A stretch of 64,000 bases of DNA from Magnolia sinica (Eukaryota > Streptophyta > Magnoliopsida > Magnoliales > Magnoliaceae): contig NC_080583.1 in assembly GCF_029962835.1 (NCBI RefSeq), forward strand, positions 69,053,158 through 69,117,157, read 5' to 3'. Each line of letters opens with the position of its first letter. Position 1 is the first letter of the stretch. Below are positions 11,727-24,689 of this stretch, one piece after another. The notes under the pieces are model-generated. The model was not told where the DNA came from and made no database searches. It saw only the letters and a list, made by a program, of their open reading frames with translations. The translations under genes and the position numbers were made by a program.

Positions 11727-12910
11727 ATGAGTTGTGGGAGTTAAGTTTTATTCGTCCTAGCAGTTCGCCGTGGGGAGCCCCGGTATTGTTCGTGAAGAAG
11801 AAGGATGGCTCGTTGAGGCTCTGCATGGATTACCGCGAGCTCAACAAAGTCACTATCAAGAACAGATACCTGCTCCCAAGGATTGATGATTTATTCGACT
11901 AGCTACAAGGTGCATAGTTCTTCTCCAAGATTAACCTGCAGTCTGGCTATCATCAGATAGGGGTCTGAGAAGAGGACATTCCGTAGACAGCTTTCCGAAT
12001 GCGCTATGGTCATTTCAAGTTTCTAGTCATGTTTTTTGGGCTTACCAATGCGCCCGCCGTCTTTATGTAGCTGATGAATGAAGTCTTCCAGCCCTACCTC
12101 GACCAGTTGTTGTAGTCTTCATCGATGACATTCTGATCTATTCGATGACTCAGGAAGACCATGAGGAGCATTTGCAAATTGTGTTAGAAACCCTCCGTGC
12201 CCACCAGCTATATACGAAGCTGGAAAAGTGCGAGTTCTGGCAGGAGGAGGTGAAGTTCCTCTGTTATGTGGTGATGAGGGAGGGTGTCGGTATGAACCCC
12301 TCAAAGATTGATGCATTGCGTCAGTGGGGCTATCCCACAAACGTGTCCGAGATCCGTAGTTTCCTTGGTCTAGCGGGATATTATCGGTGATTCATTGAGG
12401 GATTCTCCCGCATTACAGCACTGTTGACCTGGTTGACATGGAAGGGCACCGAGTTCATCTGGAGTGACACCTGTGAGGATGCATTTGTGGAGTTGAAGGA
12501 CCGCCTCACGTCCACTCCCATCCTCACTCTTCCCTCTGGGAGTGATGGGTTCGTTGTGTTTACCGATGCCTCAAGAGTTGGTTTGGGTGTTATCATGATG
12601 CTGCACGGGAAGCCAGTGGCATATGCCTCGCACCAGCTCAAGGTCCATGAACTGAACTACCCCACACATGATCTGGAGTTGGCAGTAGTTGTCTTCGCAT
12701 TGAAGGTGTGGAGGCATTATCTCTATGGGGTTAGGTTCGAGCTCTTCTCGGACCATAAGAGCCTAAAGTATTTATTTTTATAGTCGGAACTGAATATGCG
12801 ACAGAGGAGATGGAAGGAGCTCCTGAAGGATTATGATTTCGACCTTCAATACCACCCGGGCAGGAAAACGTGGTGGCGGACGCGCTCAGCCGTCAACCAC
12901 AAGGCCTAGT
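11727..12910 (+). pseudogene. Tekay-like RT and RNase H
   Basis: RT resumes after the CACTA insertion: [24 protein letters not shown] near 11770-11845, then KINLQSGYHQI near 11925, and the catalytic FIDDILIYS at about 12117-12143 after a frame change. The thumb ends SEIRSFLGLAGYYR at 12349-12387, followed by a stop. RNase H is at about 12424-12783, with [15 protein letters not shown] and [19 protein letters not shown], and a TAG after it. HPGRKTWWRTRSAV near 12855-12890 carries a further frameshift in the ADALSR region. At least eight stops or shifts show that it is inactive. Confidence 0.85.
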
Positions 12911-14443
12911 GGTGCAGATGATGGTTCGTGAATGGAGGATGCTCGAGGATGTAGCAGAGTTCGACTTTAAGTTTGGTCTGCAGTCTTCTATTGTTTAGCT
13001 TTCAAGCCTGTCAATTCAACCCTCTCTTATTGCAAGGGTGATAGAGGTTGAGCAGACAGACGAGTCGTTACAGGGTACCAAGCAGAGGATGCATCCGTGG
13101 AGTAGTCAGACTGGTAGATTGATTCCAATGGTGGACTTCATTTTAGAGGCTGATTATGTGTTCCAGACGTGCCAGAGTTGCATAGAGATCTAATGACCGA
13201 GGCACACCGATCATGACTTACTATTAACCTGGGCTCCATGAAGATGTATCGCAATGTAAGGAAGCAGTATTTCTGGTTGGAGATGAAGCATTGGTTTGCT
13301 AGCTTTGTGGCCGAGTGTGACACATGCCAGCGTGTCAAGGCCAATCACCAGAGACCCCCTGGTCCTTTACAGCCGTTGAGCATTCCAGTGTGGAAGTGGG
13401 AGCATGTATCCACTGATTTCATCATGGGCTTGCCAAAGACTCAGCGTGGTCACGACGCCATCTAGGTTGTCGTCAATCGTCTGACAAAGTCGACGCATTT
13501 TATTCCGATTCGTGCGACCTGGACATTAGATCGGCTTACGAAGGTATTCATCGAGGAGATTGTGAAACTACACGACATTCCTATTTCAATCATTTCTGAC
13601 TGAGACCAGAGATTCATGTCTCAGTTTTGGAAGAGCTTCCAGTTAGCTACGGGGTCCGTTTTAAAGCTTAGTACTGCGTATCATCCGCAGACCGATGGGC
13701 AGACCGAGAGGGTCAACCAGATTCTTGATGATATGCTCAAAGCTTACGTGATCGACTTCGTAGGTAGCTGGGATGAGCATTTGCACCTGGCAGAGTTTGC
13801 ATACAACAATGGTTATCAAGCGACTATAAGCATGGCTCCTTTTGAGGTACTATATGGCAGACCATGCAGATCTCCTATTCGTTGGACCGAGGTTGGAGAG
13901 TGTCGTCTCCTAGGTCCCAAGCTTGTGCAGTAGTCATTAAAGGTAATCAACATCATCAAGCAGATGATGCGCACAGCTTAAAGTCGGCAGAAAAGTTTTG
14001 CTGATTGTCAGTGTTGACCCCTCGAGTTTGCAGTTGGGGACATGGTGTATCTCAATGTCTCGTCCATGAAGGGCGTGGTGCGGTTTGTAACGAAGAGCAA
14101 ACTCGCCCCAAGATGACCTTTTGAGATCATTGGACGCGTAGGCGCTATGGCCTACAGGCTCGCCTTACCTTCTGAGTTGTCCGGTATCCACAACGTGTTC
14201 CATGTATCGATGTTGCCGAAGTGTGGGTTGGACATTATTCCAGTGATTGATTGGCAGCCTCTTGAGGTCCGTGAGGATGCTTTAAGTTGAGCACCCAATT
14301 CGTATCCTTGATCAAAAAGAGTAGGTTCTCCGGACGAAGGTTATTCCCCTAGTGAAGGTTCAGTGGAGTCATTATTCAAAGGCAGAAGCATCTTGGGAGC
14401 GTGAAGCAGAGATTAGGGAGCATTATCCTCATTTGTTCGATTA
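12911..14443 (+). pseudogene. Tekay-like integrase with chromodomain
   Basis: The zinc-binding N-terminus ends YFWLEMKHWFASFVAECDTCQR at 13265-13330. The DDE core is visible: first Asp in STDFIMGLPK (about 13410), second in IISD followed by a stop (about 13600), and Glu in GQTERVNQ (about 13700). QFWKSFQLATGS and YHPQTDGQTER are conserved chromovirus blocks. The GPY/F-like region and a chromodomain tail (VKVQWSHYSKAEASWERE...YPHLF) lie at 14340-14443. The chromodomain normally reads histone marks and directs insertion to heterochromatin. Several TAG/TGA codons and frame changes interrupt the protein. Confidence 0.85.
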
Positions 14444-14566
14444 ATTGTTTGTATTATATTATATATTGCTTTATGTTGATTTATATATATATATATGAGA
14501 TGATGTTTTGCCTTGATCCCTGTTTTGTCCTAGATGTGATAAATTTCGAGGACGAATTTTTTTTGT

Positions 14567-14579
14567 AGGAGAGGAGAGC
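14567..14579 (+). other. Polypurine tract
   Basis: A purine run (AGGAGAGGAGAGC-like) directly abuts the 3' LTR start at 14580 and follows the TTTCGAGGACGAATTTT block common before chromovirus 3' LTRs. It would prime plus-strand DNA. Confidence 0.7.
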
Positions 14580-15046
14580 TGTTAGACCCTTAACCGAGTA
14601 TTTGTTTTGTTCCGTTAGGTCTCGAGGTCCTACTAGTCGAATTCTGACGACCTACAACCTATAGTTAGCATTTGCGATCATATTTAAATCTCATCCTATA
14701 AACCTGACCCGGATCGACCCGAAACCTATACCTTTGCAACCGCATCGGTGCCGCGGTTCCAACACCGCATCTCATGTGTAAATCCGATGTCTACATCAAA
14801 AGTTGTAGGCCGCGCTTCATTTGGACCCTTGATCGTGTTTGTGGGACCCACCTAGCATGTGCACGTTCCCCCTAAGAGCATGACATCATCTATTCCATAA
14901 TTACCTAGCTGGCCTAGGCCACCTATAGCTTACCTAGCTATCACGAGAATTCTCTTCTCAAGGCAATGATCACTCCCTCTCTCCCATGTGCCATCATTGT
15001 TTCTCTTCTCAAAGCTCATCATGAGCTTACAAACCATCATTCTCTT

Positions 15047-15096
<50 letters not shown>

Positions 15097-16668
15097 CTCT
15101 TCATTTTCCTTTCTTCCTCTCCATTTGCAAGAGAGAAAAACGTCCACCATTACAACAAATTCCAGCCCTCTTTTCTCTCATTTCCCCCTAAATATAAGCC
15201 CTAAAACTCAATCTCAACCATTGATCTCTATCCCTTGGAGCTAGAGGAGCTTGGTGATAGGAGAAAGTAGGAGTTCTTATGAGGTGGGTGAGCATTTAAA
15301 ATAGTTTTCAGCTTTTCTTTCTTAGATCTTCCTTTTCTCATTCAAGAGAGCTTGTGGGGCCCATCAAAAGATGGTGGAGGTGCCCCATGTCTCCATGGGT
15401 GTGGCCAATGGCCCACCTTATGCATGCATGTTCCATAGATGGGGTCATTCTCCATGGAGCCCATCATGGCAATTTTTCATTGATCTATAGCTTATGGGGT
15501 CATCTAGACCCTAGATCCTTGGTGGCGATGGCATCCCCACCTTAGATTTGATTTTTTGATCCATGCATGTGTAAGATTTAGCTTGTAATATGTTATGATG
15601 AATGTTGTGAGGTTGTAATGATGAAGAGCGCCTCAATACTGGCGGAGCCCCCTTTCCTATGGCGGGATTTCCTTTCCCCTTTTTCAATTATTGCCTTCTG
15701 ATGTGTGTGGCCCACTTAATGACCCTAGGACGTCCAGACCATCCAGCAAGGTGGGACGCCCCTGTTGTCCATTTCCTGGACATTGGCATCCCACTTGCTA
15801 TCTATTTGATGCATGCTAGGGGTTTTGAGAAGGGGTTTTGGTCTAGATGTTTGTGGGGCCCACTAAGGTGGACCATATCACCATTTTTGTGGAGTATTTC
15901 CCCTTTATTTAGCAGTTATGGACTGATGTGTACAGTTATATCTTGCTGTCCAAAAAATTTCTAGACTGTTTTCTAGGTTGTTTTTCATTGATCTTGGCAT
16001 GGAAGATTGGACTTATTGTGGGCATGTTTTATCCCTGTTAAGAGATGATTCTTGGAGGTGTGGACCCCACCTTGATGTATGTTAAATCCCACCTCCAACT
16101 GTCCATAAATGGACAGCCAATGGAGCACGCCCAAGGGCGGGACGGTCCAAAATTCTGGACCATCCAGCCACGCTTATTGGAGGGAAAACATATGTATTAG
16201 CTGATTTTGGGGATGATAGGTCAATTTTGTGGACCCCACCTTGCTGTACTTTGATAGGAGCATGATCACCGCCCCTTTTTCCCTCTTTTGGTTGGGCCTG
16301 GGCCCACTCCATTGGATGTTCCATGCAAGGACAACAATATTTTTTCCTGCAGAATTTTATTTCTGGACCTTGCTATCCATTTTTGTAACTCATGTTTGTG
16401 TTTGATGGTGGCCTCCCCCTTCACCCATCTTGTGGCCCACCTTGTGGGGACCCACCTCAGGTGTTTGTTGGCCACCTGATTCACCGAATTTTGGGCCATT
16501 TTGGAGCTGAGCTAGTGACCCAACTACTGGACATCCAGCTGGGCTGGCGTCCTGCAATGGGCTTGCCAGCTGTCCTCCCCTTGTGGCCCACTATGAAGTG
16601 GTTCAGTCCCTGGTTGGATGTCCACCAGTGGGGCCCACCTTGGGGTTTATTGTGGCTGGCAGTCCAGG
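14580..16668 (+). repeat. Tekay-like 3' LTR, truncated
   Basis: It starts TGTTAGACCCTTAACC and is collinear with the 5' LTR from 4274 onward. About 300 bases at 16260-16560 have no counterpart in the 5' LTR, after which the match resumes (CTGTCCTCCCCTTGTGGCCC). The LTR stops at 16668 where a minus-strand LTR of another family begins. About half of the expected LTR length is missing. Confidence 0.82.
15048..15092. repeat. (CT)n microsatellite in 3' LTR
   Basis: About 22 uninterrupted CT units. The same place in the 5' LTR (near 4755) has only a short CT-rich stretch, so the tract expanded after the element inserted. Confidence 0.9.
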
Positions 16669-17295
16669 TGTAACGCCCCGTGTTTTTAAGACCTGAGTAT
16701 ATGACCCATTTCCCAAAAACCCGAGTGTTAACCTAAACAGAGCAGAATTCCATTTTTTTTCTTTTATCAGAGTTATTTCATTCAGAGTTAGCTGTTAGCG
16801 TAGAATGGACAAGTCATTATAAAGGAAAATTTTATTTACATTTAGGATATACGAGAGGCTGCCCATAATGACTTATACAAACCAAGTCTCAACATTAACA
16901 ATTATAAGATTATATACATAAGAAATTTAAAACCATATAAAACATATAAACGAAAGCTGCAAGATCGCACAACTTCCTTGACAGGTACAACCATGCACCC
17001 TTGACCACCATAACAGCTCCTCATCAGTCTGGACCTGCATACCACTTAAGCCACCTGTGCTACCTATACGGTTGTATATTTAATAGATAAGTGGTCAACT
17101 CAGTGTGAATTTCTCTCAAGATTACACACCGCTGCATTAGGTAAGCATAATTATGAAAACATACGAGGCATACAAAACAATAGATGATGCAATCTTATTA
17201 AATGCATGGATGTATGAGTGCACATTAACTGGGGATGCAAATCCAATTGGCTTTTGGGCAAGACCCATGCAATGTGGCCGGTCACCAGTGAAAAT
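16669..17295 (-). repeat. Minus-strand LTR fragment, U5 part (outer copy)
   Basis: It begins TGTAACGCCCCGTG on the plus strand, which is the inverse of an LTR end of the GGGGCGTTACA type. The following bases parallel those after 17296 (the CCCGAGTGTTAACC phrase, TAGAATGGACAA, CAACTCAGTGTGAATTT). It is interrupted at 17295 by a younger member of the same family and continues at 22738. No coding content. Confidence 0.75.
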
Positions 17296-20200
17296 TGTAA
17301 CGCCCCGACTTTTCAGGACCCGAGTACACGACTTGTTTCCTAAAAACCCGAGTGTTAACCTTAAAGGATGGTCAAATTCAAGTATATTTTTTTTTCAATT
17401 ATCAGAGTAAGCAGATGAGCGTAGAATGGACAAATCATACGTAATGTAAAATTTCATTTACATTTAGGATGTACAAGAAGTTGCCCATAATGACTTATAC
17501 AAACCAAAGCTCCCATTCTTACAATTACAAAATGAAATAATATTACATGTGAAATAAAATAAATTACAACAATTTTGGGATGTGAAATCCTTTAGCAGCT
17601 CTTAACAAATACAGTCATGCACCCCTATCAACCATAGCCTACTCCTCATCAATATGAACATGAATGTCATCTGGGCTACCTGTGCTACCTATACGGTTAT
17701 ATATTTGATGGATGAGTGGCCAACTCAGTGTGAATTTTTCTCAAGACTACACATTGTCATCTTAGCTAAGTATAGTTAAAATGACAAGGCAATAAAACAA
17801 TACATGATGCAGTCTTTTTATATGCATGGATGTATGAATGCACATCGACCTGGGGATGCACATCCAGTCGGACTTGGGCTCGTCACCCATGCAATCATCG
17901 ACCTGGGAATGATTATCCAGTCGGAACAAAAAGTCAATAGTCGGTTGTCTGGGAGCTAACGAAACGATACCCCAACAGCTCTAGGGCACGTGCTAAAGCA
18001 TCTAGAATTAGCCACCTGTTATTGTCGATGGTCCAGGAGCTAGCGAAACAATACCCAACAACTCTAGAGCACATGCTACAGCATCCAAAATTAGTCACCC
18101 GTTATCGCCAATATGCTATAAATGCATGATTAGCCAACCGTTATTAATCCAGTTACAATCAGCCAATTTAAGTAACTCAATGGTCACTACGGGAGGCTCG
18201 TCACCTAGCATAGGCCGACAGTTCGGGCATAGTGTCACATGACCACCATCCCCGGCTCATGAGATTCCCCACCTTAGGATGCTTAATGGAACCCATTGAT
18301 CAGTGGCCAATCAATTTTAATAAGTAGGGATTTCCACCGCATGGTATAGGCCATCAAAGACACGCAAGGAAATGATCAAACATAGAACAGACGTTAAATC
18401 GCAGCGGAAAAAGGGTGCTCGATACATTAAATCGAAATGGCAAAGGGGTCACATAAGATTAAACCAGGATCGTTAAAGAGATCATTTTTAGGCCACTTAA
18501 GCCATATGACCTCTAGATGGTAAATCCCATATTAATATTCCATGTCCCACATAACCTCCAATCTAGGGTCCATTCCATTCCACACTCCATCATGTTACAT
18601 CCTAAGTATGGGTTCACATACACAAGAGGGCTTACCCACTAATAAGTGTAGTGAATATAGGTCCATAATGACTTACAACAATTCATGTGAAAACATACCG
18701 TAATAGCATGGCAGGCATATGTTAAGCATAACAATCACAACAGGTCATGATGTGAACTATAAATCAAAATGAGAGCATCATGTAAGCAACTATCGCATGC
18801 AATCATGTTTCACAATTATCAACCGTAATTTAGATATAAATCATGTAAGAGATCGCATACAATGAATTAACAATTTTAACATTTAATAAAGACTATAACT
18901 TAAACCAATTTGGAAATAGAAAGCCTAAGGAGAAGAATCATCACCTAATGTATCGAATCGCCAACTGACGTTACTAGTGAGTGCGTGCGCCCTTAGAATT
19001 GAACCCTACCATGGATGGTGAAGTCGTACATGAGATCAATGTCCTACCAAACATCTATGGTCAAGATCAATACAACCTAGGGTTTGGATTACTTATTTTT
19101 AGGGTTTCACCCCAGGGGCTAAGTCTAGGCTTAAGTCTTAGGGTTTGAACCCTAGTTGATGTGCAATTGATTTTAGTGTTAATTTAGTAATATTTATTAA
19201 CATTAGTGTCATAGTCAATATGATGATAATTAGTATTTTGATCTGTTATTTATGATAAGACAATACATTAGTGTTTAATAATGATATTATTTTAATTTCT
19301 TGTATGTGATAACTATTATTAGAATAATTAATTTACTAATGGCCTTGTATTCTTGATATCTACAATCCTAATGATAATAGAAATGGTAACAAGTTAATTT
19401 AATAACTAGAAAATAATTGTTATTATTGGCGTTGTAATTAATAGTAGCTACCCTAGTAATAATGATAGTTATGATGACAGCAATCACTAGGACCTACCAT
19501 TAAGGACAATATTTGAGAGAGATCATTAAACTACTACCATTTGATAATTATGATTTTGTTTATCCTAACTAACTTGAGCACAAGTAACCTACTAATGACT
19601 AATCATGGTTAAGGTCTTAACATAAGGATTGGATTACCTAGGTTTAGAGTTTTAGAGTTTAAGATCTATTCCATACAGTTAATTTGTAACAATATGAGAA
19701 GTGAAGTAATGGTAAGTGGAAAATTATCAATTAATACTGTCAGCTCTAATCTTATCATAAATAATCTACTAATGACATTATAGAAATAATATAAATGTTA
19801 ATATCTAATACTAAATACCGAGTATTAGAATTTGTAGCGTCCATTAATAGTTTTTTTTTTTTTTAAAAAGAAGAAGAAGAATTAGTAAAGTATTGATAAT
19901 TTGATCTTCTTTTTTTTTTTTTTACAATTCTAATGAAAGAAGATGGGAGTTTGGCATACCTCCGATGGCCGGTTGGAATGTGGCCCATTGAGATTTGTAG
20001 TGGGGCCCACTGTAATACATGGTGAGGCCCATGTGCGGCCTACTGCAATAACTAGTGAGGCCCAACGGACGTGGCCCACTGAAATACACGGTGAGGCCCA
20101 TGGAAGACGTGGCCCACCTGGTTTGTTACCACACAGCTGGGGCCAATGCTCACTGCTCGTTGCCAGACCCAAGACTGAGCTGAACTTGGCCCACCTCACG

Positions 20201-21913
20201 CACCATCTATAAACTGATTCTCAGCCTGGTAGCGTCACAATCAACGGCCAGATTTCCGCTGTATTCAAACCGGATTTCAGCCCAGCACTGAGATGGATCT
20301 AATCACCCCTATCAGTTACTGTTTTCGGCCCACATCATGGCCTAAAACGGTCTGATTTTTGGCCTATTATCTGGACTAGCTGGAGGTCCGATTTATCTCC
20401 CCACATGGCCCATATCTCGGTCCCAGCATGGCTTGATCCCAATGCTGATTAACAGCACATCAGCGGTCCAAAAGATTGGCCGATTTGTTTGGCCCAGCAG
20501 CGAATTGCCGCTGACAGGGACGCACAGCTGGATCATTCCTATCACTAAACGCCACGAAATCTGAGTTGAATATTTACGAGTATCGATCAGGCATTGTTGG
20601 AATGTCCCACCTAACGAATGATATAGATTAGAGGTTTAAAACATTGGACCTGAATTCGTGGCTGCAACTGGAACGTTCGTCGGGGAAGGTGACGCTCATC
20701 AATGGTGGATTTCCTTCCGCTGCTCCCTTCTTTAATCCGAAGACATGGGAGGGTTCCTAGGGGTCCAACAGAGCTTGTGGATGCAGGAAACCGAAGATTT
20801 CAGGGCGTTTACTCGATGGGTTCAAAGGGAGAAAGAAACAGTTGTTTTCTTGGGTTGCTGCAGGAATGGTGGTAGGGTTTGTTTGAGCTCGATCCCAGCC
20901 CATCTTATGATGTTTCTGGCCCTACCTAGACCGTTGGATTGAACCCAAACGGTCAGGATTCATTCTATTTGAAACCGCCTGTGGTTTCTCTTTACTATGG
21001 GTAGAAAACCCTAGGGAGGTCTGGAATGGACGGTTAGGATCTGTTCAAATGGAGGGTTGAGAATGGAGGATCCGTCCTCACCCGGATCGCCAGACTGGCA
21101 ACAACAAGAGGTTGCCAAATCTGGAAAATATGTAGGTCGAACCTGTTTGCACCAGATCTCGTGCTCGCACGCGAACATCCCAACATGTGATATGGGTTGG
21201 GTTTTAGTCGAGCCTAATCCCTAAAGGTGATGGACGGTTTAGATTAGCCTAAGGTGGCCACAACAGGCTGATATTGGGGCGGCTAGAAGCACAAGAGGCT
21301 TGTACGTCTTCCCACTTGCGCCCGTCCCTGTGAGCACGTACGTGCGTTTCCACGTGCAGGTAAGGTGATTCTTGTAAGGCCCACGCCCTGAATACGATGG
21401 ACGGTTCAGATTGTCTTGATGGCTCTCATGGTGGGCCGCAGCGCAATCGAAACGGACGTCCTCCGTTTAATTCGTTGCTGGCGGGAGAAAAGCAGAATAG
21501 GCTTTTGCCTCTTTCGGTTAGACACGGGTCAGACCTGGTTTGACCAGGCTGGCACGTCCGGTGCACCACGGGTGTGCGCCCGCTTGTGCACACGTATCCC
21601 ACCATGTGGGGTCCACCTTGATGTCTGTGAAAAATCCACTCCGTCCATTCTGCTATACGCGTCATCTTAGGACGTTTGGCCAAAGATGAGGTGGATCCGA
21701 AGCTTTGGTGGGCCGTACCAATTGAGTCAAGGTCCTTAGGTGTTGATTACGTCGACCCGACGATCAGATCACCCTGAAATTGAACGTCAACGGTTGGAAA
21801 GGTCCAAGGGAACATTTTAGCTATAAATCAATGGCTAGCTTATGCATCATATAATCTTAAATATTATGTTATAATGTTTTTAATAATATCTTTTGTTATT
21901 ATTATTACTATTA

Positions 21914-21956
<43 letters not shown>

Positions 21957-22737
21957 TATATATTTTGTCATGTTGTGGGACACTTAAGCAGGGATGGGGC
22001 ATATCTAAACCACAGGTGGGCCATGCAACAAGGAGTTTAGTGCTTAGCTGATGGCCACGAAAAATTCAACGGTCAGTTTTTAGGATCCGATGGTTTGAGC
22101 ATTACCTATTTACTCCCTCAAGGTCTTAGGTATCGTTTGAGTGATCGGGACGCTTTATGGTCCGCCATGGGTGGTCAGATGGTTAAGCTTGTGATCAAGT
22201 AGGCCCATAACCCAAACTGTTGGATGACCTCAAGACTCAATAACTGATTTTTAAGGTTCAAATTATCGATCAATGACCTTGGATCGGTTCATACGATTAA
22301 CTACTTGACGATATCGGCCCCAAGGTGGATCATGTGGATAAGTAGGCCATAAATGATTCTAGTTTTAATCCTTAGTAATTGATTATAAGTTTTGGAATTC
22401 CACGGTCCCATAGATTTCAATTTGCTAATCCACACCAGCCCCATGGTTAAATAACTTTCACTGTTAGTTACGGATTACATGATTAGTAGATTTATGGGTT
22501 TAGTCCGATTCTGGTGAGTTGCATCCTAGCTTAGGTACGGCATGATGGTCCGCCCTAAGAGTCGATGGTCAAATGACTTAATATTAAAATGAGATTGTAC
22601 CAGATGGTCGAGATGGGTAGATTGAGGACCACTAGATGACCGATGTGTAAACTAAGTTACGTGTGTTCCTACACACGTTTTATTAAATCTATTTCTTCAT
22701 GACAATCACTCGAGTACTGAAAGTACGGGGTATTACA
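17296..22737 (-). repeat. Solo LTR, about 5.4 kb
   Basis: Plus-strand limits are TGTAACGCCCCGACTTTTC at 17296 and AAAGTACGGGGTATTACA at 22737. Both ends fit TG...CA and share an imperfect terminal inverted repeat of about 30 bases. Flanking 5-mers are AAAAT and AAAGT, a target duplication with one mismatch. There is no gag or pol inside; 19100-19930 is AT-rich and 19940-21800 is richer in GC with GGCCCAC phrases, both non-coding. Read on the minus strand the end GGGGCGTTACA resembles U5 ends of Tekay-type LTRs. The lack of a second LTR and of internal domains makes it a solo LTR, probably left by LTR-LTR recombination. Confidence 0.7.
21913..21955. repeat. (ATT)n microsatellite
   Basis: About 14 near-perfect ATT units inside the solo LTR. 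Confidence 0.9.
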
Positions 22738-23625
22738 AAAGTACATAATACATGCGTAGTGCCAAACTCACCGAAAGTGGGCCAATAGTCAGTGGTCTAG
22801 GAGCTAGCGAAACGATACCCCAACTAGCCACCCGTCATCGCCCGAATGCTATGAATGCATGATTAACCCAACCATTATTAATTCGTTTACAACCAGTAGG
22901 TTTAATGAGCTCAAAGGTCATTATGGGGAGCTCAGAGCCCAGCGTAGGCCAACAGTTCAGGCATAGTGTCTCATTCCACCATCCCTGGCTCATAAGGCTA
23001 CCACCTTAGGATGTCCAATGAAACCCAATCGACTAGAGGCCAATCATATTCAATATATGGGGCTTACCATTACATGGTAATACAAAATAAAACATCGAAC
23101 CCATCTAGAGTGAATACTAAAACAAAGTCATGTAGGGCGAATATCAAAACTAAGCCGCATAGGGCAATTATTAAGACTAAGCCACGTGTGCCAATATCAA
23201 AACCATGCGTTAAAAGACCATCATTAAAAATCACTTAGACATAACAGCCCTGGATGGTAGGCCCACATCAATGATTAATTTAAACCACTACTCAATAACC
23301 ACTAAGTCGAAAGCCCATTTTGATCACAATCAGTTGAGTTACATCCCAAGTATGGGTGTATATTCATGGGTGTAGGTTTCCCACTAATGTACCAGTTTCA
23401 GTCCCATAAACAATCCACAAGCACAAGATAAATATGCAGGATAAATATTAGGCATGTAATATAGCAATTCAATTCTAACAATTAACACATGTGATCATAA
23501 AATGGAGATATCAATTGTAAATAAAAATAAAAACTATAACTTAAGCTAATGGAAAAATGGAAAGCTAAAGGGGAAGAATCATCACCTGATGAACTGAATC
23601 ACCTTCTAGTGTTACTAACCTTGAC
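22738..23625 (-). repeat. Minus-strand LTR fragment (outer copy, continued)
   Basis: It continues the LTR broken at 17295. The GGAGCTAGCGAAACGATACC phrase, the TGAATGCATGATTA phrase and GAAGAATCATCACCT occur in the same order as at about 17950-18950 of the solo LTR. The match stops near 23625 within the GTTACTA phrase, so the U3 half is missing. No genes. Confidence 0.7.
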
Positions 23626-24685
23626 CGAACCTGTCGCCTTTATTGGAACATCATCAAGTGTTGCGAATCAAGGGAGCTGAAGAATCTTCATCATCAAGGA
23701 GGAGATCTTCATCAACGTGTTTAATGGGACTCATCTACTTATCTGTAAGTCATTAGAGTCCAGAGACCTTGTTGATCATTCCTTGTGTAGGATTGGGTCA
23801 CAGGTACATCTCACCCCTTATAATTCCTTATAAGAGGCCTCTGATGGGAGAGTACGTTTGGGTGTTGTGTGTTGACCCTTCCTCTTATGTAAGGCATAAA
23901 TTTAGGTCCTTTGTGTAGGTCATTGGCCTGTGTGACCTAAACCTAGGTTCCTTGTGTGGATCCTTGGCCTGTGTGGCCTAAAACGGAGGTTCCTTGTGTG
24001 GATTCTTTGCTCTTGTGTAGGGTATAAAACTTAGGTGTTTCGTGTTGACCTTTGCTCTTATGTAAGGCATAAACTTGTGTCTGGTGTAGGCACGTTTTAG
24101 GTACCTTATATAGTCCTAGAGTCAACCTTGTGTAGGTTGTAATGGTTTGAGGTGAACCTAATTTGAAACCTCCGTTAGTGAAATCTGGGACACTCATGGG
24201 ATGAGTACGTCTGCCGGGAGTGGAGTAGGCACATAACCAAACCACTATAAATGACTGTGTTTGGGATTAATTCTTACTTGATCTTTCATTATGTTAATCT
24301 TTTACATATAAGCTTGATAATATGAATGCTTTGATTTGAATCACATCTCACACACATTCACACTTCTCATCCATCTTAGACTATTTGTTGTATCATGCTT
24401 AATATTGAATAGTCTTGTGATTAGATCCTCTACTTGGCTTGGAAGCCATTAGAGTTAAACTGGGGATATCTTGATAGTTGCACATTAGATCACAATTAAG
24501 GTAATAGGATTTAAAATAAGGCATAAAATTTTATAAAGTATAAATGTCCATCTTTCCTTATCTATATTGTTAAGAAGCTGATATGCGGTGAGTTTCATCA
24601 TTTGAATGCATCACATCATATCTTAAATAGTAGATATCTTGCATGTCTTAACAACACTCCAAAAGTAATCATTCATTAAATCATC
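23626..24685. other. Unidentified non-coding segment
   Basis: No coding potential that I can support. 23800-24150 has loosely repeated phrases (CCTTGTGTGGATC, CTTATGTAAGGCATAAA, GTGTGACCTAAA), which look like an LTR or leader of an unrecognised retroelement. 24290-24680 is AT-rich. The junction with the outer LTR at 23625 and with the MULE relic near 24690 shows no clear target duplication. Confidence 0.4.
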
Positions 24686-24689
24686 CAAA

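Larger units (their letters stand above)
4274..16668 (+). mobile_element. Tekay/Del-like chromovirus, 3' truncated
   Basis: A plus-strand Ty3/gypsy element. It has a 5' LTR (4274-8491), a PBS matching initiator tRNA-Met, gag with a CCHC knuckle, protease, RT, RNase H, integrase, a C-terminal chromodomain, a purine tract and a 3' LTR that starts at 14580. The long LTRs, the tRNA-Met PBS and the chromodomain point to the Tekay/Del group of chromoviruses. All proteins contain stops and frameshifts. A CACTA element interrupts RT (10617-11726). The 3' LTR is broken at 16668 by another LTR and its remainder is not found further on, so no target duplication can be confirmed; the 5 bases before the element are TCTAT. 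Confidence 0.85.
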
